A stretch of 50,166 bases of DNA, from NCBI GenBank assembly GCA_052389755.1, contig JBQTHP010000045.1, positions 1 through 50,166 of the forward strand, written 5' to 3'. This DNA comes from JBQTHP01 sp052389755. GTDB taxonomy: Bacteria; Pseudomonadota; Gammaproteobacteria; Steroidobacterales; Steroidobacteraceae. Numbering within the stretch: the stretch's first letter is position 1; the number at the start of each line of letters is the position of its first letter. Both the position numbers and the translations under genes were made by a program. A model generated the notes under the pieces. That model was not told the DNA's origin, did not search any database, and saw only the letters and a list, made by a program, of their open reading frames with translations. Shown piece by piece: positions 41,149 to 50,166 of this stretch.

Positions 41149-44100
41149 TCACTTCTCGATGGTGTACACGAGATCAGTACTCTGCTCCTGGCCGAGCTCG
41201 CTCCTGATGGTCCAGCGATCGCTCAGGGAGTACCGCAGCTTGAGGGTATTCAGCGCCTCCGTGAGACTGATGCCGTAGCTCACGTAGAAGCGCGGCGAAA
41301 GGTACTTGCCGAGCACGAGGGAGGTTTCGTTCGCGAGGTTCGACTCGATGCTCACGTCCTCGAGGCCGATTCGCGAGCCGAGCTGCTGGGCGAGGATCGC
41401 GCCGCCCTGGGCGAGCAGCTCGTCGCTCGCGCTCGCGCCGCGCGCGCCGTCGGGCCGATCCTGTACCGCGGCGAGCGAACCGCCGGCGAGGATCAGCGAT
41501 ACGATCTGAGATTGCGGCAGCGGCGGTTCGGAGAAGAACGTGAGCCGCGGCTGAAGCAGCGTCCCACGCACGAGGACGCCAGCCTTCACGTCCGGAAATA
41601 CCTTGACGGCGCGGATGTCGACGCCGGGATTCTGGACGGGGCCGCCGGTGAAGACGAGGCGGCCACGCTCGATGTCGAGGCGTCGTCCATACGCCGTGTA
41701 CTCGCCTTCTTCGACGCGCAGCTCGCCGGTCGCGCGTGTGATGTCGTCGAATCCCGTGCGCGCCGTGATGCTTCCCGTGAGCCGACCGGTGAGACCGGTG
41801 GTGTCGATGGTCACGGAATCGCCGAGCGAGAGCCTGATCACGGTGGTGACGGAGAAGAGCTGCGCCGGCTCGGTCTCGTCCTCCGACACGATGACCTCAT
41901 CGGACGACGCGCGCACCGCGTCGGCGAGCTCGACCGGCACGAAGCGCGCCTCGGGCACTTTCACCTCGCCGGTTACCGCGATGCGGCGGCCCTCGATCGC
42001 GAAATCGAGATTCGGCGAGGCATAGGCAACGGCTTCCGGGATGTTCGCTACCTGCAACCGCTCGCCGGTCAGATGTACGCGGCCGTAGGGAAGCGAATCG
42101 CGCCACTCGAGGCGCCCGTTCGCGCGCGCGGTGCCTTCGCCGATGCGCGCCGAGCCTGAAAAATCCAGGCCGTTTTCGACGAGCTTCGCCTCGAGGCCGA
42201 CCTGCCGCATGGCGAGGTTGATCTGGTAGAAATCGAGCTCGGCCTCGCTCACCCGCACGAGCCCGCTGACGAGCGGAACACCGAGCGTGCCGCCCAAGGT
42301 CAGATCGACGACCAGTTGGCCGGCCGCGCGATCTATCTGCGGGACGTAGAGACTCAGCAGGTCGAGCTCGCCGGTCTGGGCGCGCAATTCACCGCGCAGC
42401 GGCAGCTTGCGCCACTCGGGCGACGTGCGGCGCGCAAAGAGCTCGCCGTTGATGGTGCCGATCTCCTGGGCATCGAGCGTGACGCGCGCCTCGATCGTGT
42501 CGCGCAACGCGGTCGCGAGCACGAGCCCCGAGCCGAAGGTGATCGTGTCCTCCCGGCCGCTCGGCGTCCGACGCAGCAACTGCGCATCGATGAGATCCGC
42601 GCGCAGGTCGCCCTGTGCCGGCTCGCCCGCGCTGCCGAAGCCTCGTGCGACCACGTTGACGGTGCCGCGGTACTCGATGGTCGGCGTGAGCCCGGCGGTG
42701 AGAGTGCTCAGCGGCAACTCGGTCGTCGTGAGCGTCGCCGTCCATCGCGCCGGGTTCCAGTCCGCGTCCGCGCAGATCCGCGCGGGAACGCCGCGCACGC
42801 AGAGGAACTCGACGTGGGCGAGGTCGCGCGACAGGGAAATTTCGACGGGCTTCTCGAGTGAAAGATCGAGCGATTCTTCGCCGCCCACCGTGAGCGTCTC
42901 GAGCCGCCCGCTCCAGAGCCCGTTCGCGAACGACCCCTTGGCCTGCGCGAGGACGTCCAGACCGGTGGCGCGGATGCCGACACGCACGTCGTGCGCGCTC
43001 GCTGCGCCGTCGAGGTCGAAGCGAATGCGGTCGACCGTGCGCCCGTCGAGCTGCAATTTCACGGCGCGCAGAGCGACGTGCACGAGCGCATCACGGCGCA
43101 CGTCGAAGTCGACGTCCGCCGTGAAACTCGCGAGCCGCATGCCCTGGTGCTCGAGGTCGCTGCCGCTCGCGACGACGTCGATCACCGGACTGGCCGCCGT
43201 GCCGCGCACGCTCCCGCGGGCGCGCAGCTGGCCGCGGCTCTCGGCAGCGAGGAGGCTCAGATCTTCGGCCTCGACGGCAAATCGCAGGTCGAGGCGATCG
43301 GCCAGCCGCCCGTCGACCGAAAGGTTGGTGCGCCCGAGTGCAACACGCACGCGGGAAAACTCCCACGTGTCGTCGCGTCGGCTGAGCGTTCCTCCGCCAC
43401 GCGCGGGCACACCGCGCAGGCGTCCGCCGAGATCGCGCAGTGCGACCATGAAGTCACCTTCGTCGCCGAAGCCTTCGCCGGAGGCCTGAAAGGCGAAGTC
43501 GAGCTTTCCGGGAAGGTCCTTACGGATCAGCCCCGGGTTCACTCGACTCGCCTTTCCGGCGACGGACCACCTCTCGGCCGGCGCCCAGGCGACCTCTCCC
43601 GTGAGGGCGCCGTTCCCGTCGAGTGCCTGAACGTTGGCCTGCGTCACGGTCAGCGACTGCTTCGCGAGCGCGCCTTGCAGATCGAACCTCATCGACGGCA
43701 GCGGCCCCGGCGCGAGCTCGCCCGTCGCCGTGAGTGCGTACGGCCAGACCCCGTTGAGCGTGTACTCGCCAGCGCCGCTGCGCATCGCAGCGTCGTCCCC
43801 GACGAGGGGCCAGCGAAAATCGCGCCATGTCCCGTGCAGCGCGAGCTTCGGACCGTCTTCCACGATCGCGATCTCGCCACTGCCCGTGGCGTTCGCCTGC
43901 GACGCACGGTGCGTGATGTCGATCACGCGTGCCTGCAACACGCGGTCGGCGTAACCGCCTTCGAAGAACGTGAAGAACTCTCCTGCTGCGAGGCCTTCGG
44001 GCGTGAGCGGTCCCCGGGCCGTGAAGCCGTCGCGATTGCCGTTCAGCTCGAGCGTGCCCGTGATGCGGCCGAGCGCATCGCCGGCGCCCCACGCCTGCAG

Positions 44101-44883
44101 GTTGAAATCGTGGATGAGCGCCCGGCCGGTCCAGCGCCACGCGCGCGTGAGCTCGAGCGCACGCCCATCGAAGCTTGCGCGAAACGGCTCCGCGAATTGC
44201 GCCGTGATCGCAAGCGAATTCAGATCGCCGTCGCCTCGAGCTTCGATGACCCAGCGAGGCTGCTCGGGGAGCTGCAGGTCGATGCGCGCTGCCGCGGTGA
44301 GCTGCATCGGGTCGGCGGCGTGCAGCTCGCCGGTCGCAGCGATCTGCGCCTGATTCCAGATGGCGGAGGCTTCGTAGAAGCGGACGGTCTTGTGGCGCGC
44401 GATGCCGGCCGCCCGCAGTTGCGTCGCTTCGAGACGCGTGCCGTTCGGCGTGACCAGAAGAACATGTGCGAGCTGTGCGCGCTCCGTCGCGATGCGCAAC
44501 GCTCGCGGCAGGAACCGCGGCGTGTACTTTTGCGGCGGGGTCGTGCGCCGGCGGACTTCGATGAGGGCATCACCGACCGCGAGCTCGGACACGCTGATCG
44601 TCTGCACGAGCAGCGGCAGGATATCGAGGCGGGCGCTGATGCGCTCGAGCCGCAATCGCACGCGCTCGTGATCGATCTCGAAGTAGTCGACCGTGATGCC
44701 GTGGGCGAGCGTGCCGCGAACGTCGCCGATGTCGAGCTTCGCGCGCCCGATCCGCTCGGGCACCTTGCTCACGATGAAGCGCAGGCCCGTCTCGGTGCGC
44801 GTCGCGACGAGCAGCGCGGCGAGCGGTACAGTGAGGGCGATCAGAAGAACGAGCGCGCCGCCGGTCAGAATCCAGCGGCGCAT
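41149..44883 (-). CDS. tamB: Translocation and assembly module inner-membrane component TamB
   Basis: 1244 residues from ATG 44883. One N-terminal membrane helix (about 5-27) is followed by a very long beta-strand region, the lipid-bridging taco, and the conserved DUF490 C-terminus (SQIVSLILAGGSLAA, SIESNLANETSLVLGKYLSP, FYVSYGISLTEA). TamB spans the periplasm, partners TamA and moves phospholipids to the outer membrane. It shares one base with the tamA stop. Confidence 0.95.
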   Translation of the reverse strand: MRRWILTGGALVLLIALTVPLAALLVATRTETGLRFIVSKVPERIGRAKLDIGDVRGTLAHGITVDYFEIDHERVRLRLERISARLDILPLLVQTISVSELAVGDALIEVRRRTTPPQKYTPRFLPRALRIATERAQLAHVLLVTPNGTRLEATQLRAAGIARHKTVRFYEASAIWNQAQIAATGELHAADPMQLTAAARIDLQLPEQPRWVIEARGDGDLNSLAITAQFAEPFRASFDGRALELTRAWRWTGRALIHDFNLQAWGAGDALGRITGTLELNGNRDGFTARGPLTPEGLAAGEFFTFFEGGYADRVLQARVIDITHRASQANATGSGEIAIVEDGPKLALHGTWRDFRWPLVGDDAAMRSGAGEYTLNGVWPYALTATGELAPGPLPSMRFDLQGALAKQSLTVTQANVQALDGNGALTGEVAWAPAERWSVAGKASRVNPGLIRKDLPGKLDFAFQASGEGFGDEGDFMVALRDLGGRLRGVPARGGGTLSRRDDTWEFSRVRVALGRTNLSVDGRLADRLDLRFAVEAEDLSLLAAESRGQLRARGSVRGTAASPVIDVVASGSDLEHQGMRLASFTADVDFDVRRDALVHVALRAVKLQLDGRTVDRIRFDLDGAASAHDVRVGIRATGLDVLAQAKGSFANGLWSGRLETLTVGGEESLDLSLEKPVEISLSRDLAHVEFLCVRGVPARICADADWNPARWTATLTTTELPLSTLTAGLTPTIEYRGTVNVVARGFGSAGEPAQGDLRADLIDAQLLRRTPSGREDTITFGSGLVLATALRDTIEARVTLDAQEIGTINGELFARRTSPEWRKLPLRGELRAQTGELDLLSLYVPQIDRAAGQLVVDLTLGGTLGVPLVSGLVRVSEAELDFYQINLAMRQVGLEAKLVENGLDFSGSARIGEGTARANGRLEWRDSLPYGRVHLTGERLQVANIPEAVAYASPNLDFAIEGRRIAVTGEVKVPEARFVPVELADAVRASSDEVIVSEDETEPAQLFSVTTVIRLSLGDSVTIDTTGLTGRLTGSITARTGFDDITRATGELRVEEGEYTAYGRRLDIERGRLVFTGGPVQNPGVDIRAVKVFPDVKAGVLVRGTLLQPRLTFFSEPPLPQSQIVSLILAGGSLAAVQDRPDGARGASASDELLAQGGAILAQQLGSRIGLEDVSIESNLANETSLVLGKYLSPRFYVSYGISLTEALNTLKLRYSLSDRWTIRSELGQEQSTDLVYTIEK

Positions 44884-46715
44884 CACAATTTCGGGGAGAA
44901 GTTGAAGTGGAAGCGCGGTCCCGCGCCGGGCTCCGAAAGAGGCTGAGCAATGTCCACGCCGACCGTAACCACGGGCAGGCGCCACCGAAATCCGAGCCCC
45001 GCGGAGTACTCGAGGTAATCCGGATCATCCGGATCGGGCGAATGGCCGAACTCATCGAACGCGTTGCCAAGATCGACGAACGCCGCGATGCCGAGGTTGC
45101 GCGGCAGGTCGCGAATGATCTCGACCGTACCGGTGAGCATGTTCCGGCCGCCCACCTTCACGTTCTCGGTGCGGGTCTCACCGGTGTCGGGGTCGATGAT
45201 GACCTGCTGCTGCACCGGCGACAGATCGTTGAAGCCGAAGCCGCGCACGCTGCGATCGCCACCCGCGAAGAAGCGGTATGAGCCGGGCAGCTCGCTCAGC
45301 TCGCCGATGAGGCTCGCTGCGGCCTCCGCGCGCAGCAGCAGATGCCAGGAATCGGTGACGTCGAACACGCGCTCGCCCTGCAGGCGAAGCTGAACGAAGC
45401 TCTGGTCCGATCCGAATCCCGTGTACGAGCCGCGCACTTCGGCGAAGAACCCCCGCGAGAACAGTGCCTCGCCGAGATAACCCTGCGGGATCGAGGCGAT
45501 GCTGAGCGCCGGCACGATCAGGAAGTCGGACTGGCGAACGGTGCCGCCGCCGCCCACGGCGACCGCAACCGGCGTTTCGGTGGCGGCGCGCGTGACGGTG
45601 ACGGACAACACGCGCTGGAAACGCCGGAACCAAACCTCGGTGATGCTCGGGGTGAAGGAAACGTCCTCCGTCTCGAGGCTGCCGAGATCCTGCTCGCGCT
45701 CGCCGGCGACTTCGAATCCCAGTTTCTCGAGCGCCGGATCGCCGATCGGGATCGCGTAGCGGGCCTCGAGGCTCTGTCGGCTCTGCGCGGCCTCGAGCTC
45801 GGTGCCGAACCGATGGCCGCGTCGATTGACGCGCCTCCTGTCCCACCTGACCGTGCCTCGGATGCCCGAATCGGTGCCATACCCGACGCCGAACTGATAC
45901 CGGTCGCGTCGGCTCGGGGCGGCGCGAATACTTACCGGCACGATCCGCTCATCGCGATCCGGCTCGCCCGGCTGCACTTCCACGCTCGAGAAGTATTGGC
46001 TGTCGTCGAGCGCGAACTGCGTGCGCAGCAGCTCCGTGACGTCGAAAGGCTCGTCCTGCTCGTAGCGCATGAAGCGGCGGACGAGCCGCTCGTCGATCAC
46101 GTCCTGCTCGATGCTCGTCGGGCCGAAGTGGTACCGGGCGCCGGTCTCGAGCGAGAGGAGGGCGCTCGCCTCGCGCGCAGCCGGATCGACGCGCAGCTCA
46201 CTGCGCTCGAGGTGCGCATCGAGATAACCATAGGTGGCGGCGGTGCGCTGCAGGTCGCCTTTGACCTGCTCGTATTCCGCATGGCTCAGGCGCTCGCCCT
46301 CCTGCAGCGGCAGATCCCCGGTGATGCGCTGAAACAGCGGATCATCCGCGCCGGGGCCGCTCACCTGGACATCCACGTCGTTCAGGATCACGGGCGGACC
46401 GGGATCGACGTCGATGTCCAGGCGCCAATCGCCGTGCCCGGGGCGGGGCGTGAGCTGCGATTCGACCTTCGGCTCGTAGTAGCCGAACGGCCGCAACGCC
46501 GCCGCCACTTCGCGCTCCACGCGGAGGTGCAAGCGTTCGACGATGTGGGCGTCGAGATCGCGATCCCGGTACCGGGCGAGGCTCAGGTACGCGAGGACGT
46601 TGCTGCGCAGGCCGTTGTCGAGGCCGTCGATGTCGATATGGATGTCCGCGTGGGCACTGCCGGCGGCGAGCAGGCACAAGAGCAGCGACGACGTCGGAAA
46701 AGGGCGCAGGGGCAT
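44883..46715 (-). CDS. tamA: Translocation and assembly module outer-membrane component TamA
   Basis: 610 residues from ATG 46715. A signal peptide (1-23) precedes three POTRA domains (about 24-265) and an Omp85 beta-barrel with the lid-lock-type motif FFAGGDRSVRGFGFNDLSP and the C-terminal strand GPRFHFNFSPKL. It is the outer-membrane partner of TamB. Start chosen at MPLRPF; a longer frame lacks support. Confidence 0.95.
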   Translation of the reverse strand: MPLRPFPTSSLLLCLLAAGSAHADIHIDIDGLDNGLRSNVLAYLSLARYRDRDLDAHIVERLHLRVEREVAAALRPFGYYEPKVESQLTPRPGHGDWRLDIDVDPGPPVILNDVDVQVSGPGADDPLFQRITGDLPLQEGERLSHAEYEQVKGDLQRTAATYGYLDAHLERSELRVDPAAREASALLSLETGARYHFGPTSIEQDVIDERLVRRFMRYEQDEPFDVTELLRTQFALDDSQYFSSVEVQPGEPDRDERIVPVSIRAAPSRRDRYQFGVGYGTDSGIRGTVRWDRRRVNRRGHRFGTELEAAQSRQSLEARYAIPIGDPALEKLGFEVAGEREQDLGSLETEDVSFTPSITEVWFRRFQRVLSVTVTRAATETPVAVAVGGGGTVRQSDFLIVPALSIASIPQGYLGEALFSRGFFAEVRGSYTGFGSDQSFVQLRLQGERVFDVTDSWHLLLRAEAAASLIGELSELPGSYRFFAGGDRSVRGFGFNDLSPVQQQVIIDPDTGETRTENVKVGGRNMLTGTVEIIRDLPRNLGIAAFVDLGNAFDEFGHSPDPDDPDYLEYSAGLGFRWRLPVVTVGVDIAQPLSEPGAGPRFHFNFSPKL

Positions 46716-46768
46716 AGGCTTGCGGAATTCTAATGAGAGTCGGGCCCGGCGAGGCGGGTTCCGCAACT

Positions 46769-47563
46769 TCAAGCCGCGGCGCGCGGCCACTCGGCGGCGT
46801 TCAGCGTGTATTCAGATTGGCCTGAAGCCTGACCTGTCGCATCGAAGCGATGCTCGGCGATTCGCAACGCGCCCGAGTGCTCCAGCAGCACCACGGTCGA
46901 GCAGCGTGTGCCGTACTGCCCATGGACGACGAACGGGGACGAAAGCGCGCGTTCCCATTCGGGCGAGAGGCCGGTGGAGGGCAACTCCTCGTCCGGGCCC
47001 AGGCGTTCGCGATCCGCGAGTATCACGAAGAGCTCGGCAGCGGAGATCTCGTCGCCGCGCGCGATCGACGCCTCGAAGCGTCGCCGGACGCGCAGCAGCT
47101 TGGGCGAGGGTGCATCGAGGTCCTGATTCGCGAGGCCATGAATGCCCGGCGAGAGCTGTCGTGCGAAGGAGTCCGCGCGATTCGACGCGTACCAGAGTCC
47201 GTCGCCTGCGGCGAGCAGCAGATTGAAGCCGGAATAGCCCGGCGCGTCGGTTTCGAGCTCGGCGAGGTACTCGCGCGCGTTGCGCGCGCCCGAGAGAAAC
47301 TCCGGAATCAGGCGGCCGCGCGACGGCGCCGAACGCCGTGGGCGCTGCAGCTCGCGATAATTGGTCACGACGCCGAAGCGGCGTTCGCGGTCCACTCCGA
47401 GCCAGGCGCCTCCGGCGCGCAGATCGCGCCCGGCGATGAGCTGCGGCGCGTCGTCCCATGGCGCAAGCGGTGCCGCCGGACGGTCGTGAAACTCGTCGCG
47501 ATTCGCGGCGACGATGAGCCGATAACGCGGGTGGCTCTGCCACGCGAGGACGAGCAGGCACAT
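46769..47563 (-). CDS. NRDE (TANGO2) family protein
   Basis: 264 residues. The family-defining N-terminus CLLVLAWQSHPRYRLIVAAN is followed by RDEFHDRPA, then GGAWLGVDRERRFGVVTNY and GIHGLANQDLDAPSPKL. NRDE/TANGO2 proteins occur in bacteria and eukaryotes; a role in haem or lipid handling has been proposed, but no enzyme activity can be assigned here. It stands alone downstream of nudC. Confidence 0.9.
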   Translation of the reverse strand: MCLLVLAWQSHPRYRLIVAANRDEFHDRPAAPLAPWDDAPQLIAGRDLRAGGAWLGVDRERRFGVVTNYRELQRPRRSAPSRGRLIPEFLSGARNAREYLAELETDAPGYSGFNLLLAAGDGLWYASNRADSFARQLSPGIHGLANQDLDAPSPKLLRVRRRFEASIARGDEISAAELFVILADRERLGPDEELPSTGLSPEWERALSSPFVVHGQYGTRCSTVVLLEHSGALRIAEHRFDATGQASGQSEYTLNAAEWPRAAA

Positions 47564-47565
47564 AA

Positions 47566-47626
47566 CCCCCTCACCCTTCCCTCTCCCCCGCTTGCGGGGG
47601 AGAGGGTGCCGTAGGCGGGTGAGGGG
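47566..47626. repeat. Palindromic CTCACCC/CTCTCCCCC repeat, copy B
   Basis: CCCCTCACCC and GGGTGAGGGG flank the inner hairpin CCCTCTCCCCCGC-TT-GCGGGGGAGAGGG. Same family as copy A at 9810. It lies between nudC and the NRDE gene, and may act as a mobile or transcription-ending palindrome. Confidence 0.8.
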
Positions 47627-47653
47627 CGACGGCGAGCAGCACGTCGAGGTCGT

Positions 47654-48553
47654 TCATGCGTCCACCCAGCCGCGGATGAGTCGATAGGAGATCGACTGGC
47701 TCGGCGGCAGCGGCGTCTTGCCCGACGCGAGCGATTCGCGCGAGAACCAGCGCGCATCTTCGAGCTCACCGCTCACGCGTACGGGAGCGCGTGAGTCAGC
47801 CTGCGCGTGGAAGCCGATCATGAGCGAAGACGGAAACGGCCACGGCTGCGAGGAGTGGTACGCGATGCTCGTCGCCACGACGCCCGTCTCCTCCATCACC
47901 TCGCGCGCGACCGCATCCTCGAGGCTTTCGCCCGGCTCGACGAAGCCGGCGATCGTGGAATAGCGGCCGGGCGGCCAGCTCGCCTGGCGTCCGAGCAGCA
48001 CACGGTCCCCGTCAGTGATGAGCACGATGATCGCGGGGTCGATGCGCGGGAAGGACTCGGCACCGCACGCGGCGTTCGAGCAGCGCAGCACGTGCCCCGC
48101 GCGCTCGCTCCGCATCGGCGCACCGCATACGCTGCAGAAGCGATGGCCGGCGCGCCAGATCGACATCGCGCGCGCGTAGGCAAGCAATCCCGCATCCTCG
48201 GCGGGCAACGTCGCAGCGAGCGGCCGCAGCTCCTCGAAGCTCCCATCCGCGAAATCCGCCGATTGCGCGACGTCGTCGAGCTCGACGAGCACGCAGCGCT
48301 CGCCGTGGAACCACCCGAGGAGCACGAGCTGCTCATTGCGCGCGGTCGCGATCGCCGGATGGTCGGCTCGCAGGAAAGCGATCGCCCGCTCGGGGCTTCT
48401 GCGCAGTAAATGAGCAGTGCCGCGGGCCGCGAGATACAGGGTGTTCGCGTCGGCACGCGCGGCTTCGAGCCAATCGGCGAGCTCTCGCAGATCGGCGCGG
48501 CGGTCGATATAGGGCCCGGAGAAGAAGTTAGGCCGTTCGCGTTCCGAAACCAT
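47654..48553 (-). CDS. nudC: NAD+ diphosphatase (NADH pyrophosphatase) NudC
   Basis: 299 residues if ATG 48553 is used (an ATG at 48592 adds 13). The protein cleaves NAD(H) and removes NAD caps from RNA. The zinc ribbon (CSVCGAPM...CSNAACG), the Nudix box GFVEPGESLEDAVAREVMEE-TGV and the NudC-specific SQPWPFPSSLM are all present. Complete. Confidence 0.94.
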   Translation of the reverse strand: MVSERERPNFFSGPYIDRRADLRELADWLEAARADANTLYLAARGTAHLLRRSPERAIAFLRADHPAIATARNEQLVLLGWFHGERCVLVELDDVAQSADFADGSFEELRPLAATLPAEDAGLLAYARAMSIWRAGHRFCSVCGAPMRSERAGHVLRCSNAACGAESFPRIDPAIIVLITDGDRVLLGRQASWPPGRYSTIAGFVEPGESLEDAVAREVMEETGVVATSIAYHSSQPWPFPSSLMIGFHAQADSRAPVRVSGELEDARWFSRESLASGKTPLPPSQSISYRLIRGWVDA

Positions 48554-48604
48554 CAGCAGCAGCGCTCGCTCCGCGGGAGCGCATCTTAACAACAGCGCGA
48601 CCGA

Positions 48605-49204
48605 TCAACAGGTTACCGCCTCGCTGCGCCGGGGCGTTCCGGCGATTGGCGCCTGCGCGGCACCGGATCCCGTGCAATGCGAGCAGCGCGTTCCTCGCAG
48701 GGCAAGGCGATCGGCGACGAACAGGCTGCCGCAGTCCTCGCAACCGCTCAGGCGAAGCTCATCGCCGCGTGCCAGCGCGGTGACGAGGAACACCGCGTGC
48801 TCGAAGGTGATCTGCGGCGAGGCGATGAGCGCGCGGTAGGCCTCGAATGCCTGGCAGAGCAGCTCGCCTCGCGAAACGCCCGGAAGCGTGCGGGCGGCAT
48901 CGCCGACGTGGCGAGGCGGCACCACGCCGAGGAGGCTGCACAGGCTCGCGAACACGGCACTCTCCTGTTGCACGCGCGCCGTGCGCGTGAAGAAAGCGGT
49001 CTGCTGCGGCGATTTGCCGCGATGTCGAGCGACGACGGCGCCTTCGTTGCCGCACAGATACGACCGATAGAGCTTGCGGATGCGGTCGTCCGTAAGTCCC
49101 GTCCACGCGCGGATGGTGTGCGTGCGGGCCTCGTGGCGAATGAAGCGCAAGGCGACGTCGAGGCGCTGCCGGTCGCGGCTGTAGCGATCGTCCGAGACGC
49201 GCAT
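48605..49204 (-). CDS. FlhC-family transcriptional regulator
   Basis: 199 residues from ATG 49204 with GGAGG 6 bases upstream. The N-terminal helical segment (RQRLDVALRFIRHEARTHTI, then TGLTDDRIRKLYRSY) and the C-terminal zinc site (CEDC ... CSHC in GCEDCGSLF and TRCSHC) match FlhC of the flagellar master regulator, but it is divergent from E. coli FlhC. No flhD or flagellar gene is in the window. The gene is divergent from an unrecognised CDS across a 122-bp AT-richer gap. A regulator of that gene or a relic of flagellar control is possible. Confidence 0.6.
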   Translation of the reverse strand: MRVSDDRYSRDRQRLDVALRFIRHEARTHTIRAWTGLTDDRIRKLYRSYLCGNEGAVVARHRGKSPQQTAFFTRTARVQQESAVFASLCSLLGVVPPRHVGDAARTLPGVSRGELLCQAFEAYRALIASPQITFEHAVFLVTALARGDELRLSGCEDCGSLFVADRLALRGTRCSHCTGSGAAQAPIAGTPRRSEAVTC

Positions 49205-49326
49205 GGGGGGACCTCCCGTTTTTGCGCATTTTCCGACTTCCGCAGATTTGGTACAAATTTCCCAAATTCGCGGATGCGGCGCAAGCGCTCTTGCGGCAGG
49301 ATATGCGCGGAAAGAGGGAGGCATCC

Positions 49327-49986
49327 ATGTCGGCCAGGCGGGACGGGCAGCCAGACGCGCGCGAGGCGTCGCCGGCTGCGCGTACCTGGCTGCACGGGGA
49401 AACGCTCGAGTCCCTGGTCGAGCTGAACGATCAGTGCCTCGAGCTGCTCGCCGGGCAGGCGGCACAGCCGCACGGCGTCGAGCAGCCCCTGCTGCACGAG
49501 CTCAGCGATTATTGGGCCAGGCTCGATGGTGCCGCGCGGCAGCGTGCGGCAGCCTGTCCCTATCTCATCGTCGACGCCGGGTTCGCCGACGCCCGCAACT
49601 GGGCGTGGGTCGGCAGCCACGCCATTCATGAATCGGTCACTCCCGCGGCGCCCGCTTTCTTCTCAGGCCCGCGCGCGGTCGCCGTGCTGCGACTCGCGTT
49701 GACTTACGGATGGCACCTCGCCCGCAGCCGCCCGTCGGCGGCGCGCTTGCTCCTTGGCATGCCCGCTGCGTGCGCCGGGCGCATCTCGGGCTGCACACTG
49801 AGACAGATCGAGAGTCTCGCCGACCAACACGTCGAGTGGCTGCAGCCGCGTTGGCCGACGCGCCTCGCGGCCTGGCGAGAATTGCTCGCCATGGCGATCG
49901 CAGGCGAGGGTCCCGGTCTCGAGCGCGCTCGCATGCGCGGGCTGCAGTTGCTCGCCGCGGAGGCCCGGGCCGCGCAGGCGAGATGA
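49327..49986 (+). CDS. Conserved hypothetical protein, divergent from FlhC-like gene
   Basis: 219 residues from ATG 49327. Mostly helical, Ala/Leu/Arg-rich. Notable blocks: LVELNDQCLELLAGQA, CPYLIVDAGFADARNWAW, YGWHLARSRPSAARLLLGMP and CTLRQIESLADQHVEWL with QLLAAEARA near the end. No known domain is recognised; no signal peptide or membrane helix is evident. Codon use is like its neighbours. Its position opposite the FlhC-family gene suggests a functional or regulatory link, which is inference. Confidence 0.65.
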   Translation: MSARRDGQPDAREASPAARTWLHGETLESLVELNDQCLELLAGQAAQPHGVEQPLLHELSDYWARLDGAARQRAAACPYLIVDAGFADARNWAWVGSHAIHESVTPAAPAFFSGPRAVAVLRLALTYGWHLARSRPSAARLLLGMPAACAGRISGCTLRQIESLADQHVEWLQPRWPTRLAAWRELLAMAIAGEGPGLERARMRGLQLLAAEARAAQAR

Positions 49987-50010
49987 ATCCGCGCCTGGTG
50001 TCGACGTTCG

Positions 50011-50166
50011 TCAACTCGCCGCGAGCTCAAGGCGAGCAACGTATCGAGCCGGCTGCTTCACGTGCGCTTCGTGCTGACGGCCGGAACGCCACTGCGCTAT
50101 CACGTACGCGGAGAATTGCGCAAGCATCAGTGCCGTCGTCCCCACAATCAACGCGTGAATGAGTTC
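50011..50166 (-). CDS. C-terminal end of a membrane protein, cut by the window edge
   Basis: From the right edge the minus strand is open to TGA at 50011-50013 (51 residues). LIVGTTALMLAQFSAYVIA looks like a membrane helix, followed by a charged tail (RSGRQHEAHVKQPARY). Only the end of the gene is inside the window; the family is not recognised. Confidence 0.35.
   Translation of the reverse strand, partial: ELIHALIVGTTALMLAQFSAYVIAQWRSGRQHEAHVKQPARYVARLELAAS

Noticed and set aside
42991..44946. 651-codon open frame antisense to tamB
   Set aside because: Shadow frame; tamB has its membrane anchor and DUF490 end on the other strand.
48605..49465. Longer 286-residue form of the FlhC-like protein
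   Set aside because: The first 87 residues run over the divergent gene and its promoter gap; ATG 49204 has a strong ribosome site and fits the FlhC start.

Overview
The window is chromosomal DNA from a high-GC gammaproteobacterium, most likely from the Xanthomonadales/Nevskiales/Steroidobacterales part of the class. The evidence is gene order and gene type: dapF-DUF484-xerC-hslV-hslU, amtB/ubiK/comM, polA facing engB, tamA-tamB, an AlgZ/AlgR-type LytTR system, and an arginine cluster with a Xanthomonas/Bacteroidetes-type carbamoyltransferase and argH. Most genes lie on the minus strand in tightly packed operons, many with ATGA or GTGA stop-start overlaps. No phage, transposase or CRISPR array is visible.

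Layout: (1) 1-4370 is a zone of damaged genes: a polymer-forming surface or membrane protein cut by the window edge, a methyltransferase with an internal deletion, an APC permease whose C-terminus runs into it, a cytochrome oxidase subunit II-like protein without its CuA site, and a frameshifted endonuclease/exonuclease/phosphatase gene. (2) 4376-12619: a cyclase/TPR protein, then hslU, hslV, xerC, DUF484 and dapF, and a divergent ferredoxin reductase. (3) 12603-14815: an AAA/DUF4143 ATPase with a palindromic promoter, a TPR gene remnant and a SHOCT-like membrane protein. (4) 14883-18146: a 3-hydroxyisobutyrate dehydrogenase-like gene co-transcribed with an AlgZ/AlgR pair, and a DUF4124 protein. 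(5) 18298-22607: amtB with a sigma-54 promoter but no neighbouring glnK, then ubiK, comM and a methyltransferase. (6) 22692-27979: cytochrome c5-like, a tRNA-Arg(CCG) with a duplicated 5' half flanking a 1.3-kb toxin-antitoxin island, corA, a DsbA-like lipoprotein, cytochrome c4 and engB. (7) 27976-31941: a structured sRNA candidate at the polA-engB locus, an outer-membrane barrel, polA and lptM. (8) 31941-41093: an argR-argG-[DUF1611-like]-argC-argD-argF'-argB-argH operon followed by a thioesterase and a DUF4870 gene. (9) 41149-50166: tamB, tamA, NRDE, nudC, and an FlhC-family regulator divergent from an unrecognised gene.

The most interesting system is the arginine operon. Its carbamoyltransferase is of the acylated-ornithine type, its argB carries no acetyltransferase domain, and a P-loop DUF1611/DgcN-like protein is translationally coupled to argC where an acyl-glutamate-forming enzyme would be expected. 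Second is a probable sRNA with anti-Shine-Dalgarno loops in the place occupied by Spot 42, ErsA and probably sX13 in other gammaproteobacteria. Third is the tRNA-Arg-flanked island. Dispersed roughly 95-105-bp REP-like inverted repeats occur in several intergenic gaps, and one supplies the 3' end of ubiK.
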